Part shown: piece by piece, positions 8,489 through 16,915 of the stretch | How the letters are laid out: every line of letters begins with the position of its first letter | Position numbering within the stretch: the stretch's first letter is position 1 | NCBI RefSeq assembly: GCF_028331445.1 | Contig: NZ_JAQMHX010000004.1 | Location: 1-64,000 of the forward strand | Length of the DNA stretch: 64,000 nucleotides | Source: Candidatus Phyllobacterium onerii | Lineage (GTDB): Bacteria > Pseudomonadota > Alphaproteobacteria > Rhizobiales > Rhizobiaceae | Direction: 5' to 3' | The notes under the pieces: model-generated | Told to the model about the DNA's origin: nothing | Databases searched by the model: none | Seen by the model: only the letters and a program-made list of their open reading frames with translations | Translations under genes and position numbers: made by a program

Positions 8489-8512
8489 CGTTGTATCTGC
8501 AAAAATATAATG
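8489..8512. promoter_or_regulatory. Mo-box-like ModE operator, site 2
   Basis: Arms CGTTGTAT and ATATAATG with an 8-base spacer. By eye it matches site 1 (5407-5430) at 16 of 24 positions, including both AT-rich half-sites. It lies about 87 bases before the molbindin start and 42 bases before the second binding-protein start. Regulation of both by a ModE-type protein is inferred. Confidence 0.6.
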
Positions 8513-8553
8513 CTACGCCTCCTCGCATCCTTCACGCACGGAACCAACGCCCT

Positions 8554-9618
8554 ATGATTAATATTGCTCGCCAATGTTCATTGACCCATTTCGCCATTCT
8601 TCTGGCCTGCCTCATTATCGCGGCACCCGCCTGGGCTGACAGGACCGTTACGGACCAGCTCGGCAAACAGGTGAGCGTACCGGATGTGGTCAATCGGGTG
8701 GTGATCCTGCAGCATCAGACACTGAACATAGCGGTACAGCTCGACGCGATGGACAAGGTCGTCGGCGTGCTCGACGAATGGAAGAAGCAGCTCGGCGCCA
8801 ACTACCTGAGGCTAGCACCACAGCTTGCTGACATGCCGATGCCGGGTGGCCTCACCAAAGTAAACATCGAGGAATTGCTGAAGCTCAAGCCGGATGTGGC
8901 GTTCGTCACCAATTATGCGCCCGCGGACATGATCAGCCAGATTGAGGCGGTTGGTGTTCCCGTCGTCGCCATATCCCTGCTCGCCGTCCCGCCCCAGGAA
9001 GCTACGAAGCTCAACCCCTCCGTCAAGGACGAACCTGCCGCCTATGATGCAGGTTTTGCTCAAGGGATCCGCATCATCGCCGATGTGCTCGACAAGAAAC
9101 CACAGGGCGAAGAGCTCATCGCCTATGCTATGAAAAACCGGAAACTGGTTGCGGATCGCCTCGCCGGCCTGGATGAAGCCCAGCGTGTGTCGCTCTACAT
9201 GGCCAATCCCGATCTGACGACCTATGGCCATGGCAAATATACTGGGCTGATGATGGCGAAGGCCGGCGGGCGCAATGTCGCCGACGGTATTGCCGGTTTC
9301 AAGCAGGTAACGATGGAGGACGTGCTTTCGTGGAATCCTTCCGTCATCTTCGTGCAAGAGCGCTATCCCGCCGTTGTCGATGAGATCAGGAAATCCGATT
9401 CCTGGCAGACGATCGACGCGGTAAAGAACGGCCGCGTCTATCTGATGCCGGAATACGCCAAGGCATGGGGTTATCCAATGCCGGAAGCAATGGCGCTTGG
9501 TGAATTATGGATGGCGAAGCAGCTTTATCCCGACCGCTTCAAGGACATCGACATGCAAACGGAAGCCGACGCCTATTATCGCAAATTCTACCGCACCGAC
9601 TATCACGCCGCCCAGTGA
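8554..9618 (+). CDS. Periplasmic substrate-binding protein, FecB/MolA type (pair 2)
   Basis: A 354-residue binding protein. The ATG at 8554 gives a standard signal peptide (LTHFAILLACLIIAAPAWA); in-frame sequence upstream of it spoils that signal. The mature protein begins DRTVTDQLGKQVSVPDVVNR and has VNIEELLKLKPDVAFVTNYAP and MEDVLSWNPSVIFVQERYP, the two lobe motifs of the class III fold. It is clearly diverged from the pair-1 binding protein, so the two may bind different ligands. Its stop overlaps the GTG start of the next permease. Molybdate/tungstate is the favoured ligand from context. Confidence 0.82.
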   Translation: MINIARQCSLTHFAILLACLIIAAPAWADRTVTDQLGKQVSVPDVVNRVVILQHQTLNIAVQLDAMDKVVGVLDEWKKQLGANYLRLAPQLADMPMPGGLTKVNIEELLKLKPDVAFVTNYAPADMISQIEAVGVPVVAISLLAVPPQEATKLNPSVKDEPAAYDAGFAQGIRIIADVLDKKPQGEELIAYAMKNRKLVADRLAGLDEAQRVSLYMANPDLTTYGHGKYTGLMMAKAGGRNVADGIAGFKQVTMEDVLSWNPSVIFVQERYPAVVDEIRKSDSWQTIDAVKNGRVYLMPEYAKAWGYPMPEAMALGELWMAKQLYPDRFKDIDMQTEADAYYRKFYRTDYHAAQ

Positions 9619-10658
9619 GCGAGAACGCCATCCAGTCCGCAAGGCGCTCTGCCGGCATCGTGCTCGTTATCCTTGCGTGCATACTTCTGCTGGTGGCGGT
9701 GGCTTCGCTCGGCATCGGCCGTTTTGACATTCCGATCGGGCGCGTAGTCGAAATTCTGCTTGATCCGCTGATACCCGCGACGACGCCTATATCCGCAGTG
9801 GAGCAGAATGTGATCTTCACTGTTCGCCTGCCGCGTATTCTGCTGGCGATGTTTGCAGGGTCCGGTCTCGCTCTTGCGGGTGCCGCCCTTCAGGGCGTCT
9901 TCCGCAATCCGCTCGTCGGCCCCCAAATCATGGGCGTCTCGTCAGGGGCAGCATTCGGCGGCACGCTCGCCATCCTCTTGAGCCTGCCGCGTGCTGGTTT
10001 GCTTGGTACATCCTTCGTCTTCGGCCTTTTCGCCCTGATCCTGGTTTATGGCCTGAATTCCCTGGTGGCGCGCCGCAATATCCTTGCGCTTGTTCTCGCC
10101 GGCGTCGTGATTAGCGGTTTTTTCGGCGCGTTGGTTAGCTTGGTCCAGTATCTTGCCGACACTGAAGACAAGCTTCCGACCATGGTGTTCTGGCTGCTTG
10201 GCAGCTTTGCCACTGCAAATCACGAAAAAATAGTACTTATTGGCCCGCCGGTGCTGATTGCAGGCGGCTTGCTATTGGCTTTGCGCTGGCGGATCAACCT
10301 CCTGTCTGTCGGAGACGAGGACGCGAGAGCGCTCGGCGTGCAGGTGGAGCGGCTGCGCTGGCTCATACTGACGCTGGTGGCATGCATCGTTGCCGCTCAG
10401 GTTGCAGTCAGCGGTATCATAGGTTGGGTCGGATTGGTTGTGCCGCATATCGCTCGCATGCTTATCGGTCCAGATCATCGCGTCATGATGCCCGCCTCGG
10501 TTCTGATCGGTGGACTATACCTCATCATCATCGACGACGTTGCGCGAACACTCACCGGCACTGAAATCCCACTCGGTATTCTTACTGCATTGATCGGCAC
10601 TCCGGTCTTTGCGATCCTATTACGCCATAGTCAGGCAGGAGGCGGGAGTCGTGGTTGA
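9615..10658 (+). CDS. FecCD-family ABC permease (pair 2)
   Basis: A 347-residue permease starting at GTG 9615, in a 4-base GTGA overlap with the binding protein. It has about ten hydrophobic segments and the family motifs VRLPRILLAMFAGSGLALAG, LQGVFRNPLVGPQIMGVS, RWRINLLSVGDEDARALG and GIIGWVGLVVPHIAR. It closely parallels the pair-1 permease segment by segment, so the two pairs probably arose by duplication or by capture of related cassettes. It overlaps the ATPase gene that follows by 8 bases. Confidence 0.88.
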   Translation: MSENAIQSARRSAGIVLVILACILLLVAVASLGIGRFDIPIGRVVEILLDPLIPATTPISAVEQNVIFTVRLPRILLAMFAGSGLALAGAALQGVFRNPLVGPQIMGVSSGAAFGGTLAILLSLPRAGLLGTSFVFGLFALILVYGLNSLVARRNILALVLAGVVISGFFGALVSLVQYLADTEDKLPTMVFWLLGSFATANHEKIVLIGPPVLIAGGLLLALRWRINLLSVGDEDARALGVQVERLRWLILTLVACIVAAQVAVSGIIGWVGLVVPHIARMLIGPDHRVMMPASVLIGGLYLIIIDDVARTLTGTEIPLGILTALIGTPVFAILLRHSQAGGGSRG

Positions 10659-11448
10659 ATCCGTCGTGACCATTCGCAGTGCCGGGCATAGCTATGACGG
10701 CCGGCATTGGCAGTTTCGCGACCTCGATCTCGACATGAAACGCGGCGACATACTCGCCATCCTCGGCCCCAACGGCCGTGGGAAATCAACGCTGCTGCGC
10801 GCCATGGCACACCTCCTCAAGCTGAATAGCGGCATGATCGACGTTCTGCATACAGTGGGCTTCGTACCGCAGGATTTTGCGGGTTCTTTTCCCTATTCCG
10901 TCCTCGACATCGTGTTGATGGGGCGGGCCCGGCACGTGCCGATTTTCCGTAATCCAACCAAGACTGATACGGCGATAGCAATGGATGCCCTTGTGGCTAC
11001 CGGCATGGAGCGATACGCCGAGCAAAGCTTCAATGCCTTGTCCGGTGGCGAGAAACAATTGGTGCTGATCGCCAGGGCGCTTGCGGGCGAAAATGCCATA
11101 CTGCTGCTGGATGAACCAGCATCGGCTCTCGATCTAAAAAACCAGGACAACATCCTTGGCCTGATGCGCGACCTTGCAAGCGCAAAGCATTTGGCGCTGG
11201 CGTTCACAACCCACCAACCCAATCATGCGCTGGCCGTGGCCGACCACGTCCTGCTCATGCTCGACGAGACACGCACGATCCTTGGTCCCGTGGACGAGGT
11301 CATGACCGATCAAAACCTGGAGGCGCTGTACGGTATTCCGGTTCGTTCGCTGAAGTTTCAGGAAGGAAACGTCGAGCGCATCGCCATTGTACCGATCTTC
11401 CGAGATCGCTCTGCGAGCGCCATTTCGACGGAAAAGACTGTGAAGTAA
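10651..11448 (+). CDS. ABC transporter ATPase for FecCD-type importer
   Basis: A 265-residue ATPase with Walker A GPNGRGKST at about 39-47, Q-loop VPQDF, signature LSGGEKQ, Walker B ILLLDEP and the switch His in TTHQPNHAL. It is the only ATPase in the cluster and probably serves both permeases, as BtuD/MolC-type subunits do. I chose the GTG at 10651, eight bases after GGAGG; a frame open to 10609 would force a longer overlap with the permease. Residues 1-25 contain a GHSYDGRHWQF segment for adenine contact. Confidence 0.88.
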   Translation: MVESVVTIRSAGHSYDGRHWQFRDLDLDMKRGDILAILGPNGRGKSTLLRAMAHLLKLNSGMIDVLHTVGFVPQDFAGSFPYSVLDIVLMGRARHVPIFRNPTKTDTAIAMDALVATGMERYAEQSFNALSGGEKQLVLIARALAGENAILLLDEPASALDLKNQDNILGLMRDLASAKHLALAFTTHQPNHALAVADHVLLMLDETRTILGPVDEVMTDQNLEALYGIPVRSLKFQEGNVERIAIVPIFRDRSASAISTEKTVK

Positions 11449-11453
11449 CGCTT

Positions 11454-12200
11454 GTGAGCAACGACAACCCGACTCCGCCCATCATCGTTCTGGCGGCTGG
11501 AAGCCTGCGAAATGCCTTCGGCGCTATAATCGACGCATTTCGGCGCGACACGAATATTCTGGTGGAGGCAGATTATGGCCCGGCCGGTTTGTTGAGAGAA
11601 CGGATCGAGCAAGGCGCTTATTTCGATCTGTTCGCTTCCGCCAATATGGATCATCCTCGCAACTTGCAGGAAAAGGGCATTGCTGGTCCAGTTATGCGAT
11701 TTGCCCGCAACCGGCTTTGTATCATTGCCGAGCGTGATCTTGGAGTAACGCGAGAAAATCTTCTGGATGTCATGCTCGATCCCAGTGTGAAGCTCGGCAC
11801 GTCCACCCCCCATGCAGACCCTTCGGGCGACTATGCACTCGAGTTCTTCGCAAGAGCCAACGCACTTCGCCCTGGCATTGGCGATGATCTGGCGGCCAAG
11901 GCTCTCCAGTTAGTAAGCGGACCAGACTCACCAGCAATTCCGACGGGAATATCCGCGGCCGGATGGCTGATTTCGCAAGGCAAGGCCGATTTGTTCATCA
12001 GTTACAGTTCGAATGGCATACTGGCCTCGCATGATTCCGATTTGATCGTCGTTGATTTGCCCGATGCGCTGAATCCTACGGCGGAGTATGGGTTTACGTC
12101 GAATCCTGCCGCAAGCCAGGGCGCACGTGTGTTTGGCGAGTTCCTGTTGGCCGAAATCAGCCAGATGATCCTAAAAAACCATGGATTTATTGAGAAATAG
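11454..12200 (+). CDS. ModA-like substrate-binding domain protein without signal peptide
   Basis: A 248-residue type II periplasmic-binding-fold protein of the ModA/extracellular solute-binding group. It starts almost directly with the first strand, IIVLAAGSLRNAFGAIIDAF, and has AGLLRERIEQGAYFDLFASAN and later KADLFISYSSNGI. Classical ModA has a 20-25 residue export signal before this point; here only about nine residues precede it from the GTG at 11454 and none are hydrophobic. It may act in the cytoplasm, for example as an oxyanion sensor or buffer, or the true start may be disrupted. It is the last gene of the operon, 5 bases after the ATPase. No ModB or ModC accompanies it. Confidence 0.7.
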   Translation: MSNDNPTPPIIVLAAGSLRNAFGAIIDAFRRDTNILVEADYGPAGLLRERIEQGAYFDLFASANMDHPRNLQEKGIAGPVMRFARNRLCIIAERDLGVTRENLLDVMLDPSVKLGTSTPHADPSGDYALEFFARANALRPGIGDDLAAKALQLVSGPDSPAIPTGISAAGWLISQGKADLFISYSSNGILASHDSDLIVVDLPDALNPTAEYGFTSNPAASQGARVFGEFLLAEISQMILKNHGFIEK

Positions 12201-12345
12201 AGCCAAACCCAACACCGCTCCGGCACAGGTCTCTTGCGCCACTTGGGGCCAGACCCAGAGCCGACTTAAACGTCTGCTTTCGCAGGGCGGTTCTTGAAAG
12301 CTGCCTGACCGGAACCGGCCTCATGTTGGTCAAAGGAGAACGAAA
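12201..12345. other. Intergenic sequence after the importer operon
   Basis: Together with the integrase fragment that follows and the bases up to 12561, this makes a gap of about 360 bases between the ModA-like gene and the dehydrogenase. I see no complete gene, no clear terminator and no RNA gene in it. Confidence 0.4.
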
Positions 12346-12420
12346 ATAAGTATTGAACAGTATGATCCTAACTCACTGGGACGTCCGGCTTGGAACGCCG
12401 GCCGAAAGGTCGTCGTCAAG
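12346..12420 (+). pseudogene. Tyrosine recombinase N-terminal fragment
   Basis: A ribosome-binding site (AAAGGAGAA) precedes a frame reading IEQYDPNSLGRPAWNAGRKV, which resembles the N-terminus of a common alphaproteobacterial tyrosine recombinase group (consensus of the form D-P-x-S-L-G-x-P-W-N-A-G-R-K). No usable start codon is left (ATA where ATG might have been), and after about residue 20 the resemblance is lost. This is a decayed integrase start. The match is from memory of the family, so confidence is moderate. Confidence 0.45.
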
Positions 12421-12561
12421 AGTGCCGCTCCACGCACAGCGGGGAGGCACGTGTCAGCTCAAATGTTGCAATTCTCATATTTGCAACCGGACAACTATGG
12501 TGGGAAGCGGTCGTTCCGATAATGTACAAACATACGGGAAAGTTTCGTCGTCACCCCGCGC

Positions 12562-13863
12562 TCAACTGCCGGTAACGCGCCAGATGACGTCGCCCACATC
12601 GTCTGCCATCAACACGGCGCCGTCGGCGGCCAGCGCCACTCCGACCGGACGGCCATAGGAATATTTCTCGTCCGGCGACAGGAAATCGGTGAGAATGTCA
12701 CGCGGCATTCCCGCAGGCTTGCCCTTCTCGAAGGCGACGAATGCCAGCTTGTAGCCCGAGAGCTTAGAGCGGTTCCACGACCCGTGCTGGCCGATGGCCA
12801 TGCCCGACGGAAAGCCCGGCAGTGTGCCCTCGGGCAGCCAGCAAAGACCCAGCGAGGCCGTGTGCCCGCCCAGCGCATAATCGGGCCGCAGCGCCAAGGC
12901 CACTTTGGTGCGGTCCTGCGGCACCCGATCGTCCACCACCCGGTTCCAATAGCAATAGGGCCAACCGTAAAACCCGCCGTCGCTCACCGATGTCAGATAG
13001 TCAGGCGGCGTCTCATCGCCCAGCCCGTCGCGCTCATTGACTACTGTCCAAAGCATCCCTTCCTCGGGCTCCCAGGCCATGCCCACGGGATTGCGCAGGC
13101 CACCGGCAAAAATACGGGACTGCCCCGATTTGAGGTCATATTCGTGAATGCAGGCCCGGCTTTCTTCGGCCGCCATGCCCGCGTCACCGATATTGGTGAG
13201 CGACCCCACGGCCACGTAAAGCTTGGTACCGTCCTTGCTGGCAATCAGATTACGCGTCCAATGCCCGCCGGGCACCAGATCCATTAGCTTTCTGAACGGT
13301 TTGGAGATTCTGGTCGCGCCTGCCTCGTAGGGATAGGCCAGAAGTGCGTCGCTGGCTCCGACATAAAGCGTCTCCCCGACAAGCGCGATGCCGAAGGGCT
13401 GCCGCACATTCTCGATATAGGCGTGACTTTCCTCGGCCACCCCGTCGCCGTCGGCATCGCGCAACAGCGTCACGCGGTTGGGGCTGTCGCCGGAAGCGCG
13501 CGCCCGCTGCATCGTGGCCGACATGGCATGGTCGAACAAGGTGCGTGGATTTCCCGTTTCGCCCATCGATTCAGCCACTAGCACATCGCCATTGGGCAGC
13601 ACATGTATATTGCGGGGATGCACCAGCCCCCGCGCAAAGGCATTGACCTTTAGCCCGGAGGCGGCCGTCGGCTTGTGCTCGCCCTCCCAGCCCTTGGCCG
13701 TCGGCATCTTCAACGTCGGTATCTTGCCTTGCGGTTTGGCTCCCGGAATGACCGGCGTCGTGCCATAGACGGGCGCTCGCGCGCCATCACCCGAATGACG
13801 AACGGCAGCAACGCCTTTGCTGACAAACGCAATAAATCGGGCGAATGGGGAAGACTCGGCCAT
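12562..13863 (-). CDS. PQQ-dependent sugar (sorbosone-type) dehydrogenase
   Basis: A 433-residue beta-propeller protein of the soluble glucose/sorbosone dehydrogenase group. Motifs include FARGLVHPRNIHVLPNGDVLVAES, RDADGDGVAEE (calcium-loop-like), NVRQPFGIALVGETLYVG, GLRNPVGMAWEPEEG, SDGGFYGWPYCYW and IGQHGSWNRS. Such enzymes oxidise aldoses or sorbosone with pyrroloquinoline quinone. Unusually, no signal peptide is evident (it starts MAESSPFARFIAFVSKG, with one moderately hydrophobic stretch at 8-15), although PQQ enzymes act in the periplasm. The start follows AGAGGCG. It stands alone inside the island; the substrate is unknown. Confidence 0.78.
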   Translation of the reverse strand: MAESSPFARFIAFVSKGVAAVRHSGDGARAPVYGTTPVIPGAKPQGKIPTLKMPTAKGWEGEHKPTAASGLKVNAFARGLVHPRNIHVLPNGDVLVAESMGETGNPRTLFDHAMSATMQRARASGDSPNRVTLLRDADGDGVAEESHAYIENVRQPFGIALVGETLYVGASDALLAYPYEAGATRISKPFRKLMDLVPGGHWTRNLIASKDGTKLYVAVGSLTNIGDAGMAAEESRACIHEYDLKSGQSRIFAGGLRNPVGMAWEPEEGMLWTVVNERDGLGDETPPDYLTSVSDGGFYGWPYCYWNRVVDDRVPQDRTKVALALRPDYALGGHTASLGLCWLPEGTLPGFPSGMAIGQHGSWNRSKLSGYKLAFVAFEKGKPAGMPRDILTDFLSPDEKYSYGRPVGVALAADGAVLMADDVGDVIWRVTGS

Positions 13864-14344
13864 GGGTCGCCTCTGGCAATGAGGGAAATAAGGGGAGGCC
13901 GGACGCTAAAGCCTTTGCGCGACCAGCACCAGAAGGGGCCGAAAAAAAAGTGAGGGAACAGACTACGAAGGCGTCGGCAAAAGAGGCCGACAGCAGACGC
14001 ATCGCTTCGGCAGGAAAGGGCTCGCCGCAAATTCTTATCAAAGTCTGATTTGAGTCGCTTGCTGAACGAAAGCTATTCGCTCAATGCGCCCTGTAGCAGA
14101 CGGACTGCTTGCGGTCCCGAATGGTAGCTAGACCCCGAGCTTTTTCCGGCTCTTTTCGTACTGCGGAACGGGTGGCATTTAGGTGTCGGGAAACGTGGGA
14201 CAGTTTCATGGCGATCGTTATACTCTTGCGCAGTACGCGCTCGAGGTCCTTCGATCCCAATAACTTTCCCTGCCTCATTTGTGCGACTTTGGGCACTACA
14301 ATTCCCGTTCTTGATCCATCACGCAGTTTTTCGGGGGGAGAACG
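13864..14344. other. Gene-free stretch
   Basis: About 480 bases between the divergently oriented dehydrogenase and DUF3644 genes. Short frames exist on both strands, but none has a ribosome-binding site with a plausible protein. A G-rich ribosome-binding site (GGGGGGAG) at the right edge belongs to the DUF3644 gene. Nothing else is recognised. Confidence 0.4.
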
Positions 14345-15571
14345 ATGGCTGGAGACAAAGGGCTGACCGCCCTTGAAAAGCGTATAGTTAAGGCGTTGCT
14401 GGCCAAAGGTGAACGCAATCAGGATATCCACGCTCTTATCAACTATGAACGGACGCCAACCGTCAATTTTGGTCGCATTACCACAGTTAAGAAGGATGCG
14501 ACGATCCAGCCGGCGTCGGATGAGGAAATCGAAATTTTTCAAGAAGCGAAAGCAAAGCTTCGATCCCGTTACGGGACTGAATCTCTACTACGACGAGCGG
14601 CTGATGCGCGCCCGCGAGGCGATGATTCTTGCGGTGACCATCTTCAACAGCAGCACCTATAAATTCAAAACCGGTATGTTCGCCATTCTTACGAACATCG
14701 CTTGGACTTACCTTCTCCACGAATTCCATCACCGCAAGGACGGTTCGATCCTGAACAATGACGGAACGACCTTTGCGCTTAGCCACATGCTAAGCAGAAC
14801 GGATTGCCCCCTCTCGAAGGGCATGAGGAACAATCTGAATACCATCAAGGCAATCCGGGATGAAGTTGAACACAAGCTGTTGGGTCGGAGCGACCCGCGA
14901 TGGCTTTCTGTCTTTCAGGCTTGCTGCCTGAATTTCGATAAGACCATTGTTGAATGTATGGCTCCAGGCTCAGCCTTCAGAACGAAATTTCCGTAGCACT
15001 GCAATTTGGGAAGCTCCAGATCGACCATGCCGCTCAGATGCAGATGTATGACGTCCCCCAGCACATCGCTGCACTGGACGCTCTGTTGACGGCAAATCTC
15101 ACCGAGGAGGAGCTGAACGATATCGAGTACCAGTTCCGGGTCGTCTACACCTTCGACAGTGCATCGAAGGGAAGTGCCCACATCCAGTTTCTCACACCAG
15201 ATTCCGACGAAGGGAAAAGCGTTCACAACGTCCTTCAGAAGTACAAGATTTCAGACGAGCTGTACCCTCACAAGCCAAGCGAGGTGGCAACCTTGGTGGC
15301 CAAGAAAAGCGGCAGGCGCTTCACCGTCAGCGATCACACGGATGCATGGCGCACGTTCAAGGTGCGTCCCGCCAAAGGCGACAAGACCAACCGCACCTAC
15401 TGCATCTTCCACAGGGCGTATAATAGCTACACCTACAACGACGCATGGGTGGAATTGCTGGTGTCGGAACTTACGAAAACGCAGAAGGCCGCCAAACCAG
15501 CCGACCACGCCGACCTCATTTTGACCGCGGTCGCTGCCGCGCCTGCTCCCGCCGATCCGAGCTCAACCTGA
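14345..15571 (+). pseudogene. DUF3644 protein gene with two frameshifts
   Basis: Three overlapping reading segments form one protein of about 408 residues. Residues from 14345 in frame 2 read LEKRIVKALLAKGERNQDIHA. Near 14560-14570 the sense moves to frame 3 (FDPVTGLNLYYDERLMRARE, then TNIAWTYLLHEFHHRKDG and IRDEVEHKLLGRSD, the DUF3644 core). Near 14950-14955 it returns to frame 2 (LSLQNEISVALQFGKLQID to the stop at 15571). The shifts compensate, so either two mutations or two sequencing errors are present; as given, no full-length product can be made. The function of DUF3644 is unknown. Confidence 0.75.
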
Positions 15572-15728
15572 GTTCAGGGGTTTCTTGGCGCAAAGCAGAC
15601 TTGCGAAAGTATCGCTGTCACAAGTTGCGACGGCGGTTGCCATATTAAAGTTCGGCCAAGGCAAGATCAGGAGATTTTATTCCATACTCAGAAAATTCCG
15701 CAACAGAACCTTTGAACATACTGCATCT

Positions 15729-15760
15729 CCGAGATATGATCAGAAACACATATATCTCGG
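15729..15760. repeat. Short inverted repeat, 9-bp arms
   Basis: CCGAGATAT at 15729-15737 and its exact complement ATATCTCGG at 15752-15760, separated by 14 bases. It lies just downstream of a small minus-strand gene and after the DUF3644 gene. It could be a weak terminator stem or a regulatory site; no U-tract follows. Confidence 0.4.
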
Positions 15761-15790
15761 TCAGAATTACTAACGTATGCGACAGAGCCA

Positions 15791-16057
15791 TCAGGATCGG
15801 CTCGATATGTTGCTCGTCGCCATCCACATCGTTGGCATCAACGGAGAAGTCATACGGTTGTTCGGCTTGCCCGCCGATCGTATGTGCCCACCGTCTGCAA
15901 TGCCCCAATAGGTTTTGTCGCATTCCACGGCTTCGGCCGGACTCATGCCCTCCCGCATATAGTTTTTGAAATGGCGGCTATACCGCCAGGCGCCGGATAT
16001 GTTGTGAAAGTATCGCAGCACAACAAACACATCAATTCTGAAAATAATCCATCTCAT
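15791..16057 (-). CDS. Small hypothetical protein with strong ribosome-binding site
   Basis: An 88-residue frame preceded by GAGGAG seven bases before its ATG, the best ribosome-binding site in this part of the island. The first 50 residues look protein-like (aromatic and basic, with RYSRHFKNYMREGMSPAEA), while the last 35 look random, so the original gene may have been shorter or frameshifted. A second frame starting at the overlapping TGATG (ATG at 15791) would encode about 48 residues with a hydrophobic LVILTEIYVFLII segment. I do not recognise either. Confidence 0.4.
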   Translation of the reverse strand: MRWIIFRIDVFVVLRYFHNISGAWRYSRHFKNYMREGMSPAEAVECDKTYWGIADGGHIRSAGKPNNRMTSPLMPTMWMATSNISSRS

Positions 16058-16252
16058 TTGCTTCTCCTCAGGAGGAAACTCGCGTCATCCAGCTAAGGCA
16101 TCCCCGGCTTATTCCTCCGATTTGGCGTTGGGAATGCTGTGAGTCTGGAAAGGTGCGAGTATTCATCGCGCGGCCGAGGATTACTATTCTACTCAAGGTC
16201 AGGAATCTGGTGAATTGGTATGATGGTGGTAGCCGTTAGTTTACATTAACCC
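16058..16252. other. Island sequence without a recognised gene
   Basis: This and 16517-16915 make up most of an 850-base region around the integrase relic next to the tRNA. Only short, poorly supported frames occur. A 72-codon plus-strand frame (16638-16856) has no good start signal and no family resemblance. Confidence 0.4.
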
Positions 16253-16516
16253 CTATGCCGGAAATCTCCCAAGATCTTTGCCGGCGCGCAGCGAATGGCC
16301 CGAAAGCTTCGATACGTCCAGTCCGGCTGTACTAGCCATTATGTGTCGCTGCGCGTGAGTTGCATGGACTTGGTCTCCGCATTCGCGTGCGTGCGAAGCA
16401 ACTAAGCGGCGGGAATGACCGAGGTTCGGGTCGTTTACGAGAAATCGGGAGAGCTCTTGCTCTTCCGGGACACCCGAGACAGAGGCTTGATCCGAGGTTC
16501 CGAGGGGCTTGAGCAT
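16253..16516 (-). pseudogene. Tyrosine recombinase C-terminal fragment
   Basis: The reverse strand reads STAGLDVSKLSGHSLRAG (end of the motif at about 16280), the box II region of phage-type integrases with the catalytic His and Arg of H-x-x-R. The usual continuation into the box with the active-site Tyr is missing; the frame changes to unrelated sequence and stops. It lies about 620 bases from the tRNA-Gln 3' end, where an integrase is expected. It is a relic and cannot be active. Confidence 0.5.
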
Positions 16517-16915
16517 TTTAATCCGGGGGCTTTATGCGAACCTTTGGTGCTTGGGTTATGACCGGTTAATCAACGCGTTGCCAATGTCATCGTAGGAACC
16601 ACTGACAAGCGTCACCTTACCCCAGCGATCCAAATCCTTGAGGACGTCTGACCATATCGTCATAGAAAGGGTTAATCGTGACTGCCACCTAGACCATCAT
16701 TTTATCGTAGCCCGCCAAAGCATCGTCGGTCATATTGCCTGCATCGATATAGGCCATCTCGTTTCCCATGTTGCATCCATGTCGCATGGATTTGCCGAGT
16801 GTTGCAGAAAACCATTGGAAATCAATGGGAGCCAGTTGCAACATGACGCAACATGAAAACCAGTGGGACCGTAACGGTCATTCGATTAAATATTTGATTT
16901 TGCTTTGAAAATGTT

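Noticed and set aside
5561-11448. Iron-siderophore or cobalamin importer as the primary call
   Set aside because: The protein families allow it, but the molbindin, ModA-like gene and two Mo-box-like sites favour an oxyanion; no TonB receptor, siderophore or cobalamin gene or B12 riboswitch-like leader is present.
14345-15571. Programmed frameshifting in the DUF3644 gene
   Set aside because: Two shifts in opposite directions without slippery heptamers or nearby pseudoknot-like structure fit mutation or sequencing error better.
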